From Nitriliruptoraceae bacterium (lineage in GTDB: Bacteria; Actinomycetota; Nitriliruptoria; Nitriliruptorales; Nitriliruptoraceae), in NCBI GenBank assembly GCA_003565155.1, contig PXDB01000124.1, positions 1 through 64,000 of the forward strand: DNA of 64,000 nucleotides. Direction: 5' to 3'. Shown piece after piece: positions 17,443-24,874 of the stretch. Positions within the stretch are counted from its first letter, which is position 1; each line of letters starts with the position of its first letter. Position numbers and translations under genes: made by a program. The notes under the pieces are model-generated. The model did no database searches, was not told the origin of the DNA, and saw nothing but the letters and a program-made list of their open reading frames with translations.

Positions 17443-18861
17443 GTGGTCGACTACCGCCCGCAGGTCCACCTGCGGCCCGAGGTCGGGTGGACCAACGATC
17501 CCACGGGCCCGCTCCGGTGGCAGGGCAGCGTCCATCTGTTCCACCAGCACAACCCCGACGGGGGCTACTGGGACCGGCCGCACTGGGGCCACCTGGTCAG
17601 CGACGACCTGGTGCGGTGGGAGCGCCGACCGTCAGCGCTGTCCCCGGACACCGATGGACCCGACCGCGACGGTTGCTTCTCCGGTTGCGTCGTCGCGGAC
17701 GGTGACGAGGCGGTGATGCTCTACACCGGCGCACGGGGGCCCGGGGGTCCGGACCAGGAGCAGACCGTGTGCCTGGCCCGCAGCCGTGACCCGGAGCTCC
17801 TGGCGTGGGAGAAGGACCCGGCCAACCCGGTGCTGGGCCCGCCGGCGGGCCGCGAGGGGCTGTTGGGGTTCCGTGACCCCTTCGTGTGGCGGGAGGACGG
17901 CCGGTGGTGGCAGCTCATCGGTGCCGGCACCGTCGAGGGCGGCGGCGAGGTGCTGCTCGCGGTGTCGGAGGATCTGTGTCACTGGACCCATCTCGGACCG
18001 GTGCTCATCGGGAGGGACCTCCAGGCACTGGACCCGCAGGTGTGGACGGGGTCGATGTGGGAGTGCCCGGTGCTGTTGCGCTCGCCCGAGGCCGATCTGC
18101 TGCTCCTGTCGATCCATGGCGAGACGACCACCCACTACCCCCTGGCGGTGCTCGGGCGCCTGGCTGACGGTCGCTTCACCGCCACCTCGATGCAGCCCCT
18201 GGACCTCGGCCCCGACCTGTACGCGCCGTGCCTGTTGGCGGAGGACGACGGCTCGGGGATCACCTGGGGCTGGAGCTGGGAGGCGCGTTCCGAGCACGCC
18301 CAGCGTGATGCCGGCTGGGCCGGGGTGCTCACCGCACCGCGCCGCCTGCGGGTGGAGGACGGGGGCCTGCGCGTCAGCCCGCTGGAGGCCCTCACCGAGC
18401 TCCGCATCCGGGAGATCGCCCTCGAGTGGGTCGGGGAGGCCGATGGTGTCCGGGCTGCGGGCGTTGACCACGACGTGCTCGACATCGAGGTGACCCTCGA
18501 TGACCGCGTGGACCAGGTGGAACTCCACCTGCGCTGCAGCCCCGATGGCAGCGAGCGCACCGTCCTGTACCTCGACCGGCGCCACAGCGAGGTGTGGTTG
18601 GACCGGGGCCACGCGAGCCTGTCCGGGGACGCCGAGGGCGGCTGCCACGGCGGGGTCCTGGACCATCCGCCCACCCGCGCGCGGGTGCTGGTGGACCGCT
18701 CCATCGTCGAGGTGTTCGTCGACGACCGGGTCAGCGTCACCGCACGCATCTATCCGACGCGGCCCGACAGCACCGGGCTCCGCCTGGTCGGAGCGGATCC
18801 CTCGGTGACGCGCGACGGCGTCGCGGTGCGGGCCTTCGAGCTCGGCTCCGTCTGGGCGTGA
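17443..18861 (+). CDS. GH32 beta-fructosidase / sucrose(-6-phosphate) hydrolase
   Basis: 472 residues from GTG 17443 with GAGAGG upstream; ATG 17407 is an alternative with a poorer site. Five-blade propeller with GH32 signatures: WTNDPTGP (nucleophile Asp, first blade), FRDPFVW (transition-state Asp) and WECPVLL (acid/base Glu). A C-terminal beta-sandwich follows from about residue 320, ending in the usual VLVDRSIVEVFVDD. No signal peptide, so the enzyme is cytoplasmic and would need a sugar importer, none of which is in the window. Sucrose versus sucrose 6-phosphate preference cannot be decided. Confidence 0.92.
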   Translation: MVDYRPQVHLRPEVGWTNDPTGPLRWQGSVHLFHQHNPDGGYWDRPHWGHLVSDDLVRWERRPSALSPDTDGPDRDGCFSGCVVADGDEAVMLYTGARGPGGPDQEQTVCLARSRDPELLAWEKDPANPVLGPPAGREGLLGFRDPFVWREDGRWWQLIGAGTVEGGGEVLLAVSEDLCHWTHLGPVLIGRDLQALDPQVWTGSMWECPVLLRSPEADLLLLSIHGETTTHYPLAVLGRLADGRFTATSMQPLDLGPDLYAPCLLAEDDGSGITWGWSWEARSEHAQRDAGWAGVLTAPRRLRVEDGGLRVSPLEALTELRIREIALEWVGEADGVRAAGVDHDVLDIEVTLDDRVDQVELHLRCSPDGSERTVLYLDRRHSEVWLDRGHASLSGDAEGGCHGGVLDHPPTRARVLVDRSIVEVFVDDRVSVTARIYPTRPDSTGLRLVGADPSVTRDGVAVRAFELGSVWA

Positions 18862-18967
18862 AGCCGTGTCATGGACGGTTGTCTGGCGACACCTCGCCCG
18901 AGCGCGCCAGCCGTGCGGACCGGCGCGGGCGGTGGCATCGTCGTCCGCTCGTGGCAGGCTGCCCACC

Positions 18968-19498
18968 ATGCTGATCGTGATCTCCGGCCTGCCGGCGACC
19001 GGCAAGACCACGCTGGCCGCAGCCTTCTCCCGGCACGTCGGCGCGGTCCACCTGTCGGTCGACACCCTTGAGGACGCGATGATCCGGGCTGGACTGGAAC
19101 CGGGCTGGACCACCGGTGTTGCGGCCTACGAGGCCGTCGGTGCCGCTGCGGAGCAGAACCTGGTGCTCGGCTTGGTCGTGGTGGTGGACGCCGTCAACGA
19201 CAGCGAGGTGGCTCGACAGACCTGGCGGGACGCCGCCGGACGGGCCGAGGTGGACGTCCGATTCGTGCTGCTGCTCCCGCCGCCGAGCGCGGAGCATCAG
19301 CGCCGGCTCAGCGCACGAACGCGCGGCTTCGGGCACGTCCTGGACCCCTCGTGGGAGCAGGTGATGGCGCGCGCTGACGCCTACGAGGCGTGGGAGGACG
19401 AGCCGATCGTTCTTGCGAGCGAGGAGCCGGTCGGCGAACTGGTCCGTCGCCTGGCGTCGCAGCTGGCCCTCTGCCAGCGAGGGCCGGACCACCCGTGA
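18968..19498 (+). CDS. P-loop kinase-like ATPase (AAA_33 type)
   Basis: 176 residues from ATG 18968. The N-terminal ISGLPATGKTTLA is a Walker A loop with the SGLPATGKT spelling of small-molecule or RNA-repair kinases (zeta-toxin/polynucleotide-kinase-like AAA_33). VVVDAVNDSE corresponds to Walker B, and the R-rich lid is RRLSARTRG. Such proteins phosphorylate small substrates such as sugars, aminoglycosides or gluconate; the substrate here is unknown. It follows the GH32 gene by 106 bp on the same strand, which hints at sugar metabolism but is not proof. Confidence 0.8.
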   Translation: MLIVISGLPATGKTTLAAAFSRHVGAVHLSVDTLEDAMIRAGLEPGWTTGVAAYEAVGAAAEQNLVLGLVVVVDAVNDSEVARQTWRDAAGRAEVDVRFVLLLPPPSAEHQRRLSARTRGFGHVLDPSWEQVMARADAYEAWEDEPIVLASEEPVGELVRRLASQLALCQRGPDHP

Positions 19499-19612
19499 GC
19501 TCCGCGGCGTGACGGAACCGTCCGTACCGTCTACCGCCGCAGAGGCGCTACGGGTGCGGCCGCACCGGTCTACCGTGGGTGCATCCCGCCGCACGGAGGA
19601 GGAAACGGACGC

Positions 19613-20416
19613 GTGGAGGAGGTCGAGGCGCGCACCGGCCAGCGGCATCCGGCCCACCCCCTCGAGCTCCTGCGGATCCTCGCGGTCGCACTGCAGTTCC
19701 TGACCCGGCTGCCGGTGCCCGCGATCCCGGTCGGCGACGGTGACCTTCGCCGTGCGACGGCAGCCTTCCCGCTGGTCGGCGTGCTCGTCGGTGGTATCGC
19801 CCTGGCGGTGTGGGCGGCCATGGAGCCGCTGCTCGGTGCCCTGCCGGCGGCTACCGCTGCGGTCGCCGCAGCGGTCGCCGTGACGGGGGCCTTCCACGAG
19901 GACGGACTGGCCGACACCTTCGATGGGCTGTGGGGCGGTTGGGACCCGGTCGGCCGCGTGGAGATCATGCGGGACTCCCGTATCGGTACCTACGGGGCGT
20001 GCGCGCTGGTGCTGTCCATGGTCGGTCGCGTCGGGCTGCTGGCCGGGCTGGGGCTGCCCGGTGCGGCGCGTGCCCTGGTCGTCGGCCACACGATCTCGCG
20101 GGCGGCGATCATGGTGCAGATCCACCTGCTCCCTCCGATCTCCGACCGGGGGAGCGGCGCACAGGTCGCGTCGCCGCTGGGTGTCACCGGCACCGGGGTC
20201 GTTGCCGCCACCGTGCTGGCGGTGTGCGTGCCGCTGCTCGGCTGGTGGACGCCGGCGGTGCTGCTCGCTGCACTGGTCGTCACCCTCGGGCTGCGCCGGG
20301 CGGCCCGGCGGCGGATCGGCGGTCTGACGGGTGACATCCTGGGTGCCACCCAGCAGCTCGCGCTGCTGGCCTGCCTGGCGACGGTCGTCGCCATCGACCG
20401 GGCGGACGCGTGGTGA
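19613..20416 (+). CDS. cobS: Adenosylcobinamide-GDP ribazoletransferase (cobalamin synthase)
   Basis: 267 residues from GTG 19613 with GGAGGAGG upstream. It joins adenosylcobinamide-GDP to alpha-ribazole (phosphate), the last assembly step of B12, in the membrane. FLTRLPVP near the N-terminus, the metal-binding FHEDGLADTFDGLWGG and the RDSRIGTYG motif are diagnostic; six or more hydrophobic helices follow. It starts a three-gene overlapping operon with the phosphatase and cobT. No cobalamin riboswitch fits in the 114 bp upstream. Confidence 0.95.
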   Translation: MEEVEARTGQRHPAHPLELLRILAVALQFLTRLPVPAIPVGDGDLRRATAAFPLVGVLVGGIALAVWAAMEPLLGALPAATAAVAAAVAVTGAFHEDGLADTFDGLWGGWDPVGRVEIMRDSRIGTYGACALVLSMVGRVGLLAGLGLPGAARALVVGHTISRAAIMVQIHLLPPISDRGSGAQVASPLGVTGTGVVAATVLAVCVPLLGWWTPAVLLAALVVTLGLRRAARRRIGGLTGDILGATQQLALLACLATVVAIDRADAW

Positions 20417-21042
20417 CCCGCGTGCTCCTCGTCCGACACGGCGCCGTCGCGCTGAAGGGCGTGGCGTACGGGCAACGCGTCGACCCGGACCTCTCCGAGG
20501 AGGGGAACGCCGAGGTGTCCGCCCTCGCCGGCCGTCTCGCGGCTGCCGGGCCTCCGCGTACGCGACTGGGTGCTGACGGTCCCCACGTGGTCGTCAGGAG
20601 CCCGACGACGCGGACGCGCACGACCGTGGAGCTGCTCGGCTGGTCCCACGCGCAGGTCGACGATCGTTGGTCGGAGCGCGACCTCGGTGCGTGGGAGGGT
20701 CGGCCGTGGTCCGAGCTGTGGGAGGAGGCGCCGCCCGAGGTGTCGACCGATCCCGCTCGCTTCGCCGCCTTCACGCCACCCTCCGGCGAGTCGGTGGCAG
20801 CGCTGCGGGATCGCACTGCGTCCGCGCTGGAGGCCCTGGCGGACGACCACGCGGTCGACGATCCGGCGGCGCATGCCCCCGTCGCCGTGGTCTGCCACGG
20901 CGGGCCGATCACCTGCGCCGTTGCCCATGTGCTGGATCTGGACGCGGCTGCGATCCTCCGGCTGCGGGTGGGGACGGCGACGGCGACGTGGCTGACCCGC
21001 TGGCCTGACCGGAGTTGGACGGTCGAGGGGGTCGCGACGTGA
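20410..21042 (+). CDS. Histidine phosphatase, probable alpha-ribazole phosphatase (CobC-like)
   Basis: 210 residues from GTG 20410 (or GTG 20413), overlapping cobS. The phosphoglycerate-mutase-like fold is shown by the catalytic RHG triad in LLVRHGAV, ERDLGAWEG with the acid Glu, and the second catalytic His in VCHGGPI. Placement between cobS and cobT makes alpha-ribazole 5'-phosphate phosphatase (CobC role) the best guess, though the general family is broad. There is an insertion of about 15 residues after the second strand. Its stop overlaps the cobT start (GTGA). Confidence 0.85.
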   Translation: MVTRVLLVRHGAVALKGVAYGQRVDPDLSEEGNAEVSALAGRLAAAGPPRTRLGADGPHVVVRSPTTRTRTTVELLGWSHAQVDDRWSERDLGAWEGRPWSELWEEAPPEVSTDPARFAAFTPPSGESVAALRDRTASALEALADDHAVDDPAAHAPVAVVCHGGPITCAVAHVLDLDAAAILRLRVGTATATWLTRWPDRSWTVEGVAT

Positions 21043-22256
21043 CCGGGGCGAGCGCCGGCGCATCTGGCCCTGTCGGTGCGTGGACGGACCTCCCGGCGCC
21101 ATCGGTCGATCTCGTGGACCTCCTCGACGCGCCGCGGCTGGGCCCGGCGGACACGTCCGCTGCGGCTGTGGCGCAGGACCGACGATACGGGCAGGCGGTA
21201 CCGGAGGAGGAACTGGCCAGCCGTATCAGCGCGGCTACCCGGAGCGGGCCGCTGCCGGATCCGGACGCGGCGGCCGCCGCTGCGCACGCCGTCGCCCGCC
21301 TGGCCACCCCGCCGGGGGCGCTGGGCCGGTTGGGGGCAGTGGCGTCGGCGCTCGCGGGCATCTCCGGAACGAGCCCGCCACCGCTGCCACGACAGCCCGC
21401 GCTGATCGTGGCGGCCGGGGACCACGGCATCCATGCCGGTGCGGTCAGCCCGTGGCCGCAGACCGTGAGCGCGACCGTGGCGCGGTTGATCGCCGAGGGC
21501 CGTGCGGGGACCTCCGCCCTGGCTACAGGAGCCGGCGCTCGGACGGTGGTGGTCGACGTCGGTCTGGCCACCGATGTGCTGCCTCACCCCCGGCTGGTGG
21601 ATGCTCGTGTGGTTGCGGGTACCCGGGACGCGACCATCGGCGATGCCTGGAGCCGTGACGCCGCCGTGCGTGCGGTGCTGGTCGGCGCCCGCGTCGCCGA
21701 CGCCGTCGTGGCCGCGGGCGCTGACCTGTTGGCCGTCGGTGACGTCGGTATCGGCAACACCACGACCAGCGCCGCCCTGATCGGCGCCCTCACCGGCGCC
21801 GACGCGGGGCTGGTCACCGGCCGCGGTAGCGGCATCGACGACGCCACCCTCGCGCGGAAGCAGGCGGTGGTCACCCGGCTGCTGCACCGGGCAGCGGGCC
21901 GCCATCCACTCGGGCTCCTCACCGCGATCGGGGGCGCCGAACACGCGGCGTTGGCCGGCGTCCTGCTCACCGCTGCCGCACGCAGGATCCCCGTCGTCCT
22001 GGACGGCGTCGTGACCGCGGCCGCAGCCCTGGTCGCGGCCCGGTTGGCCGCGCCGATCCGGGGTGTGCTGCTGGCCGGGCACCTCTCGCCCGAGCCGGGT
22101 GCCGGTGTTGCGCTGCAGGCGCTCGGGCTGGACCCGCTCCTGGACCTCGGGCTCCGGCTCGGAGAGGGCAGCGGTGCGCTCCTGGCGGTCCCGGTGGTGA
22201 CCAGCGCCGCCCGTCTGCTGCACGAGGTTGCGACCCTCGACGAGGCGCTCGCGTGA
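21039..22256 (+). CDS. cobT: Nicotinate-nucleotide-dimethylbenzimidazole phosphoribosyltransferase
   Basis: 405 residues from GTG 21039. It makes alpha-ribazole phosphate, the lower ligand precursor of cobalamin. Diagnostic stretches: AAGDHGIHAGAVSPWPQ, ADLLAVGDVGIGNTTTSAAL and LTAIGGAEHAALAGVLL, with the catalytic Glu expected near the C-terminus (LRLGEGSGALLA). It has an N-terminal extension of about 50 residues compared with CobT of about 350. It ends the cobS-phosphatase-cobT operon and is followed by a strong terminator shared with the convergent csbD-like gene. No CobU/CobP is in the window. Confidence 0.95.
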   Translation: MTGASAGASGPVGAWTDLPAPSVDLVDLLDAPRLGPADTSAAAVAQDRRYGQAVPEEELASRISAATRSGPLPDPDAAAAAAHAVARLATPPGALGRLGAVASALAGISGTSPPPLPRQPALIVAAGDHGIHAGAVSPWPQTVSATVARLIAEGRAGTSALATGAGARTVVVDVGLATDVLPHPRLVDARVVAGTRDATIGDAWSRDAAVRAVLVGARVADAVVAAGADLLAVGDVGIGNTTTSAALIGALTGADAGLVTGRGSGIDDATLARKQAVVTRLLHRAAGRHPLGLLTAIGGAEHAALAGVLLTAAARRIPVVLDGVVTAAAALVAARLAAPIRGVLLAGHLSPEPGAGVALQALGLDPLLDLGLRLGEGSGALLAVPVVTSAARLLHEVATLDEALA

Positions 22257-22262
22257 ACAGCT

Positions 22263-22294
22263 GGGTGGTGCCGACCCCCGCACCGGCACCACCC
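22263..22294. terminator. Bidirectional terminator between cobT and the CsbD-like gene
   Basis: GGGTGGTGCCG (22263-22273) pairs perfectly over 11 bp with CGGCACCACCC (22284-22294), loop 10 nt. It lies in the 46-bp gap between two convergent genes. No T-tract, as usual at this GC content. Confidence 0.8.
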
Positions 22295-22302
22295 GGGGCC
22301 GT

Positions 22303-22524
22303 TCAGTCCTGCTGGCTGCGCTGCTCGCCCTCGTGGCCGGCTTCCTGCTGGCGCTTGTGCTCCGCCTCCTGCTCGAGGCGCGCGGCCTCGTCGGACTTCT
22401 GCGCCTTCTTCTGCTGCGCCTCGCCTTCGCGCGTGAGGTCGTCGTCTCCGGCGACCTTGCCCGCGGTCTCCTTCGCGACACCCTTGAGCTTCTCGCCCAT
22501 TCCGGGCTTGTCGTCGTCACTCAT
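22303..22524 (-). CDS. CsbD-like stress-response protein
   Basis: 73 residues from ATG 22524, preceded by GGAGGAA. The N-terminal MGEKLKGVAKETAGKVAGDDDL is the CsbD family core (KG-x-AKE-x-AGK-x-x-GD), and the rest is a highly charged Gln/Glu/Lys helix. CsbD-type proteins are small, hydrophilic and abundant under general stress; their mechanism is unknown. The gene lies beside another small stress-type gene on the same strand. Confidence 0.9.
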   Translation of the reverse strand: MSDDDKPGMGEKLKGVAKETAGKVAGDDDLTREGEAQQKKAQKSDEAARLEQEAEHKRQQEAGHEGEQRSQQD

Positions 22525-22603
22525 GTCGTTCCTCCATCGAAGGGCGACTACCGGTCGCCGTCGGTCGTGCTCGGATGGTGTGGATGTCATGCGCTGCAGG
22601 TGT

Positions 22604-22753
22604 CTACACCGGGCGTCTGCCGCGGTAGCCGGTGATCGCGCTGACCAGCAGCAGCACGATCGAGATGATCAGCACCCAGCGCAGCGCTTCGACGAACAGC
22701 CCGACGCCGCCGAGTAGCAGCGCGAGCAGCAGGAGCAGTACAGCGACACCCAT
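22604..22753 (-). CDS. Small hydrophobic two-helix membrane protein
   Basis: 49 residues from ATG 22753 with GAGAGGA upstream. The sequence is nearly all Leu, Val, Gly and Ala in two hydrophobic helices (about 3-20 and 27-42) with W-V-L in the second, ending in GYRGRRPV. It matches the length and pattern of the short actinobacterial hydrophobic-protein family often found with stress genes. Function unknown. Confidence 0.65.
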   Translation of the reverse strand: MGVAVLLLLLALLLGGVGLFVEALRWVLIISIVLLLVSAITGYRGRRPV

Positions 22754-22772
22754 GAGGTCCTCTCTCGGTCGT

Positions 22773-22839
22773 GGGCCGTGTTGTCGGCCCGGGAACGGGG
22801 TGTGCGCACTCGAGCCGTGCCGGCTCGCCTCGTGCGCAC
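22773..22839 (-). promoter_or_regulatory. Structured region upstream of the small hydrophobic protein
   Basis: Two copies of the palindrome GTGCGCAC (22802-22809 and 22832-22839) flank a perfect 7-bp hairpin, CGAGCCG/CGGCTCG with a 3-nt loop (22811-22827). A shorter GGGCC/GGCCC hairpin lies at 22773-22790. This may be a regulator site or a structured 5' leader of the 22753 gene. No known riboswitch was recognised. Confidence 0.4.
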
Positions 22840-23001
22840 CCGGGCGGATCCGGGATGTCCCATGTCACCGCAACGCTGAGCGCGCGATGTCCCAACGCCC
22901 CGCGTGCCGGACGGTGGCCGCGTCAAGCTCGACTGGACGCTCGCGCCCTGCTCGGTGCCGTTCCACGCCGGCAGGAGCGGCGCAGCAGCGACCCGGGGGC
23001 G

Positions 23002-23715
23002 TCAGGCGGGAGCGTGTGTCGGTCCACGGTGCTGCTCGACGATGGCCGCAGCGACTTCGCGCAGCTTGCGGTTGGATCGCTGCGAGATGTCACGGAGGAG
23101 GGCGAAGGCAGCGTCGGCGTCGACCTGCTCGCGCTCCATGAGGATGCCCTTGGCCTGCCCGATCGTGTCCCGGGAGGTGATGGCGCTGCGCAGCTGGGTC
23201 GCGAGATCTCGCTCGTGCGTGACATCGCTGCTGTACACGACCGCGCTCGCGCCGAGCGCACCGAGGATCTGTGCTGCCGTCACGTCCTCGGTCGACCACG
23301 GCGCGGCCGTGTCCCGGTAGACGTTCATGACCCCTATCGTGCTGCCGAAGGCGTGGAGTGGCACGCCGAGGACCGACCGCAAGCCGGCGTCGGCGAGCCG
23401 CTGTGCGTAGCGCGGCCACCGCTGCTCTGCCTCCTCCGGGGTGCTGACCCGCACGATGCGGTCGTCGTGGAAGGCCTCGAAGCAGGCGCCCTCGTGGGCG
23501 TGTTCCTGGTGCCGCTCGATGGTCACGACGTCATCGTTGCTGGCCGCGGCGAACGCCAGCTCACCGTCGTCGTCGGCGAGCATGATGCCGCAGCCCTGGG
23601 CGTGCAACAGGTCGAGGGCGCTGGCGGTCAGGTTGTGCAGGACCAGATCGCTGTCGAACGGGTTCAGCAGACTGGCGGTGAACCCGTGGATCACCGACAG
23701 GATGTCCTCAGCCAC
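23002..23715 (-). CDS. GAF and ANTAR domain RNA-binding antiterminator
   Basis: 237 residues from GTG 23715; GTG 23721 or TTG 23727 are also possible. GAF sensor domain (about 15-160) with GVPLHAFGSTIGVMNVY, then the ANTAR domain with SRDTIGQAKGILMEREQVDADAAFALLRDISQRSN, the three-helix RNA-binding form. ANTAR proteins bind paired hexaloop hairpins in nascent RNA and prevent termination in response to a signal sensed by the GAF domain. Ligand unknown. It is divergent from the HTH-domain gene at 23812. Confidence 0.92.
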   Translation of the reverse strand: MAEDILSVIHGFTASLLNPFDSDLVLHNLTASALDLLHAQGCGIMLADDDGELAFAAASNDDVVTIERHQEHAHEGACFEAFHDDRIVRVSTPEEAEQRWPRYAQRLADAGLRSVLGVPLHAFGSTIGVMNVYRDTAAPWSTEDVTAAQILGALGASAVVYSSDVTHERDLATQLRSAITSRDTIGQAKGILMEREQVDADAAFALLRDISQRSNRKLREVAAAIVEQHRGPTHAPA

Positions 23716-23811
23716 GCCCACCCCCAACGACGGTCCAGGTCACGGTAGCGCTGGCGTGCGGTCGGGCGGAGTCGACCGCACCCCGGTTTGACGACGGGCG
23801 CCGAATGGGCG

Positions 23812-24426
23812 ATGGTGCATCCACCACGCGTTCAGCAGCGAGCGCCCCACCCGCCCGGGTGGCAGCCGCTGCGCGGTCGCCCGGCTCTGCCGCTCGGGGA
23901 CCTCGTGAACGCCTTCCGCACCTGCAACGCCACCTACCTGCGTGCTGCCGCCGGCTGGCGCTACCCGTGGGGTGCACTCGTCCCGGGTGCACAGGATCTC
24001 ACGGTGGCGGACGTGCTGGCCGTCGGACTGGACCCGTGTGCGGAGGTGCCACTGCCCGGCATGCGACCGCTGAGCGAGCTGGAGCGCCGGTGGTTGCGTG
24101 GCGAGCCACTCAAGGGACACGAGGCCATCCGGCTGCTGCGGGCGGGCCGTCGATCGGATCCGGGGGATCTGATCGTCGGGATGTCCGCGCCTGAACTGCA
24201 CCCGTCACTGCTGCTGTGCATCGATGATCTCGCGGAGTGCCTCGGGGTGTCGCGGGCCACGATCGACAGCTATCGCGCCCGCGACCGGGTCGTCCGACCG
24301 CAGGTGGTGTTGGGTCGGACACCGTTGTGGACACGCCCCATCGTCGAACGATGGGTCGCCGACAGGGACGTCGTACGCCGCACCGCCCGCAGGCGCGGTG
24401 CAGCGCCGTGCGTGCCGGGGGGGTGA
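23812..24426 (+). CDS. Uncharacterised protein with C-terminal excisionase/MerR-like HTH
   Basis: 204 residues from ATG 23812; a TTG at 23788 is in frame. The first 130 residues match no family I recognise. Residues about 140-195 form a winged helix of the excisionase type: IDDLAECLGVSRATIDSYRARD followed by the wing and PLWTRPIVERWVADRD. Such domains read one half-site of DNA and occur in regulators and in mobile-element accessory proteins; no integrase or repeat boundary is nearby. The tail is Arg-rich. Divergent from the GAF-ANTAR gene, it may control either. Confidence 0.65.
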   Translation: MVHPPRVQQRAPHPPGWQPLRGRPALPLGDLVNAFRTCNATYLRAAAGWRYPWGALVPGAQDLTVADVLAVGLDPCAEVPLPGMRPLSELERRWLRGEPLKGHEAIRLLRAGRRSDPGDLIVGMSAPELHPSLLLCIDDLAECLGVSRATIDSYRARDRVVRPQVVLGRTPLWTRPIVERWVADRDVVRRTARRRGAAPCVPGG

Positions 24427-24717
24427 TCCTCCGGAACGGGCAGGGCCCCAGGTGTGTCGGAGCGGGTGTGCCAGCGCATCGGTCCGCGCGGGCACGCTGT
24501 GGCAGACGGCCACGGGGCGCGAGGATGGTCCCGGGCCGTCGCGGGGCCGCCGGCTGCCGCAGGCACGGGACCTCAGGGACCGACGCCTGGAAGCCTGCTG
24601 CCGTCCGCTCGCTGCCGTGCTCGTCTCCGTCGTGCGCCACGTGCACCGAGCCCGACCCGCGTCGGTCCGCCCCGTCCCCGGCGTCGAAGCCGCCATGACC
24701 GAGCTGAGGAGTGGCCC
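24427..24717. other. Intergenic region without recognised content
   Basis: About 290 bp between the HTH gene and the 38-residue membrane protein. Frames on both strands are Arg/Pro-rich shadow-type sequences. No hairpin or repeat was noticed. Confidence 0.5.
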
Positions 24718-24834
24718 GTGGACCCCGAACACGAGCTCGACAAGCGTCATCCGGCGACCGGCGTGCTGGCGACCATGGGCGGAGCGGTCGCCGTGGCCGC
24801 CGGCATCCTCGGGCTCGCGCTGCTCGTCAGCTGA
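24718..24834 (+). CDS. Very small single-pass membrane protein
   Basis: 38 residues from GTG 24718, with GAGGAG 8 nt upstream. A charged N-terminus (EHELDKRH) precedes one hydrophobic helix, about residues 17-38, rich in Gly/Ala/Val and ending LLVS. The good ribosome site and clean hydrophobic segment support coding, but it is short and family-less. It converges on the histidine kinase gene, 40 bp away. Confidence 0.5.
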   Translation: MDPEHELDKRHPATGVLATMGGAVAVAAGILGLALLVS

Positions 24835-24874
24835 CCGCGCCGCGCGCGGTCAACGTCGGTGCCACGACGGCCGG

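Noticed and set aside
19499-19612. Cobalamin riboswitch before cobS
   Set aside because: Only 114 bp is available and the B12 box and core helices are not present.
23812-24426. Mobile-element boundary suggested by the excisionase-like HTH
   Set aside because: No integrase, transposase, tRNA target or flanking direct repeat was found.
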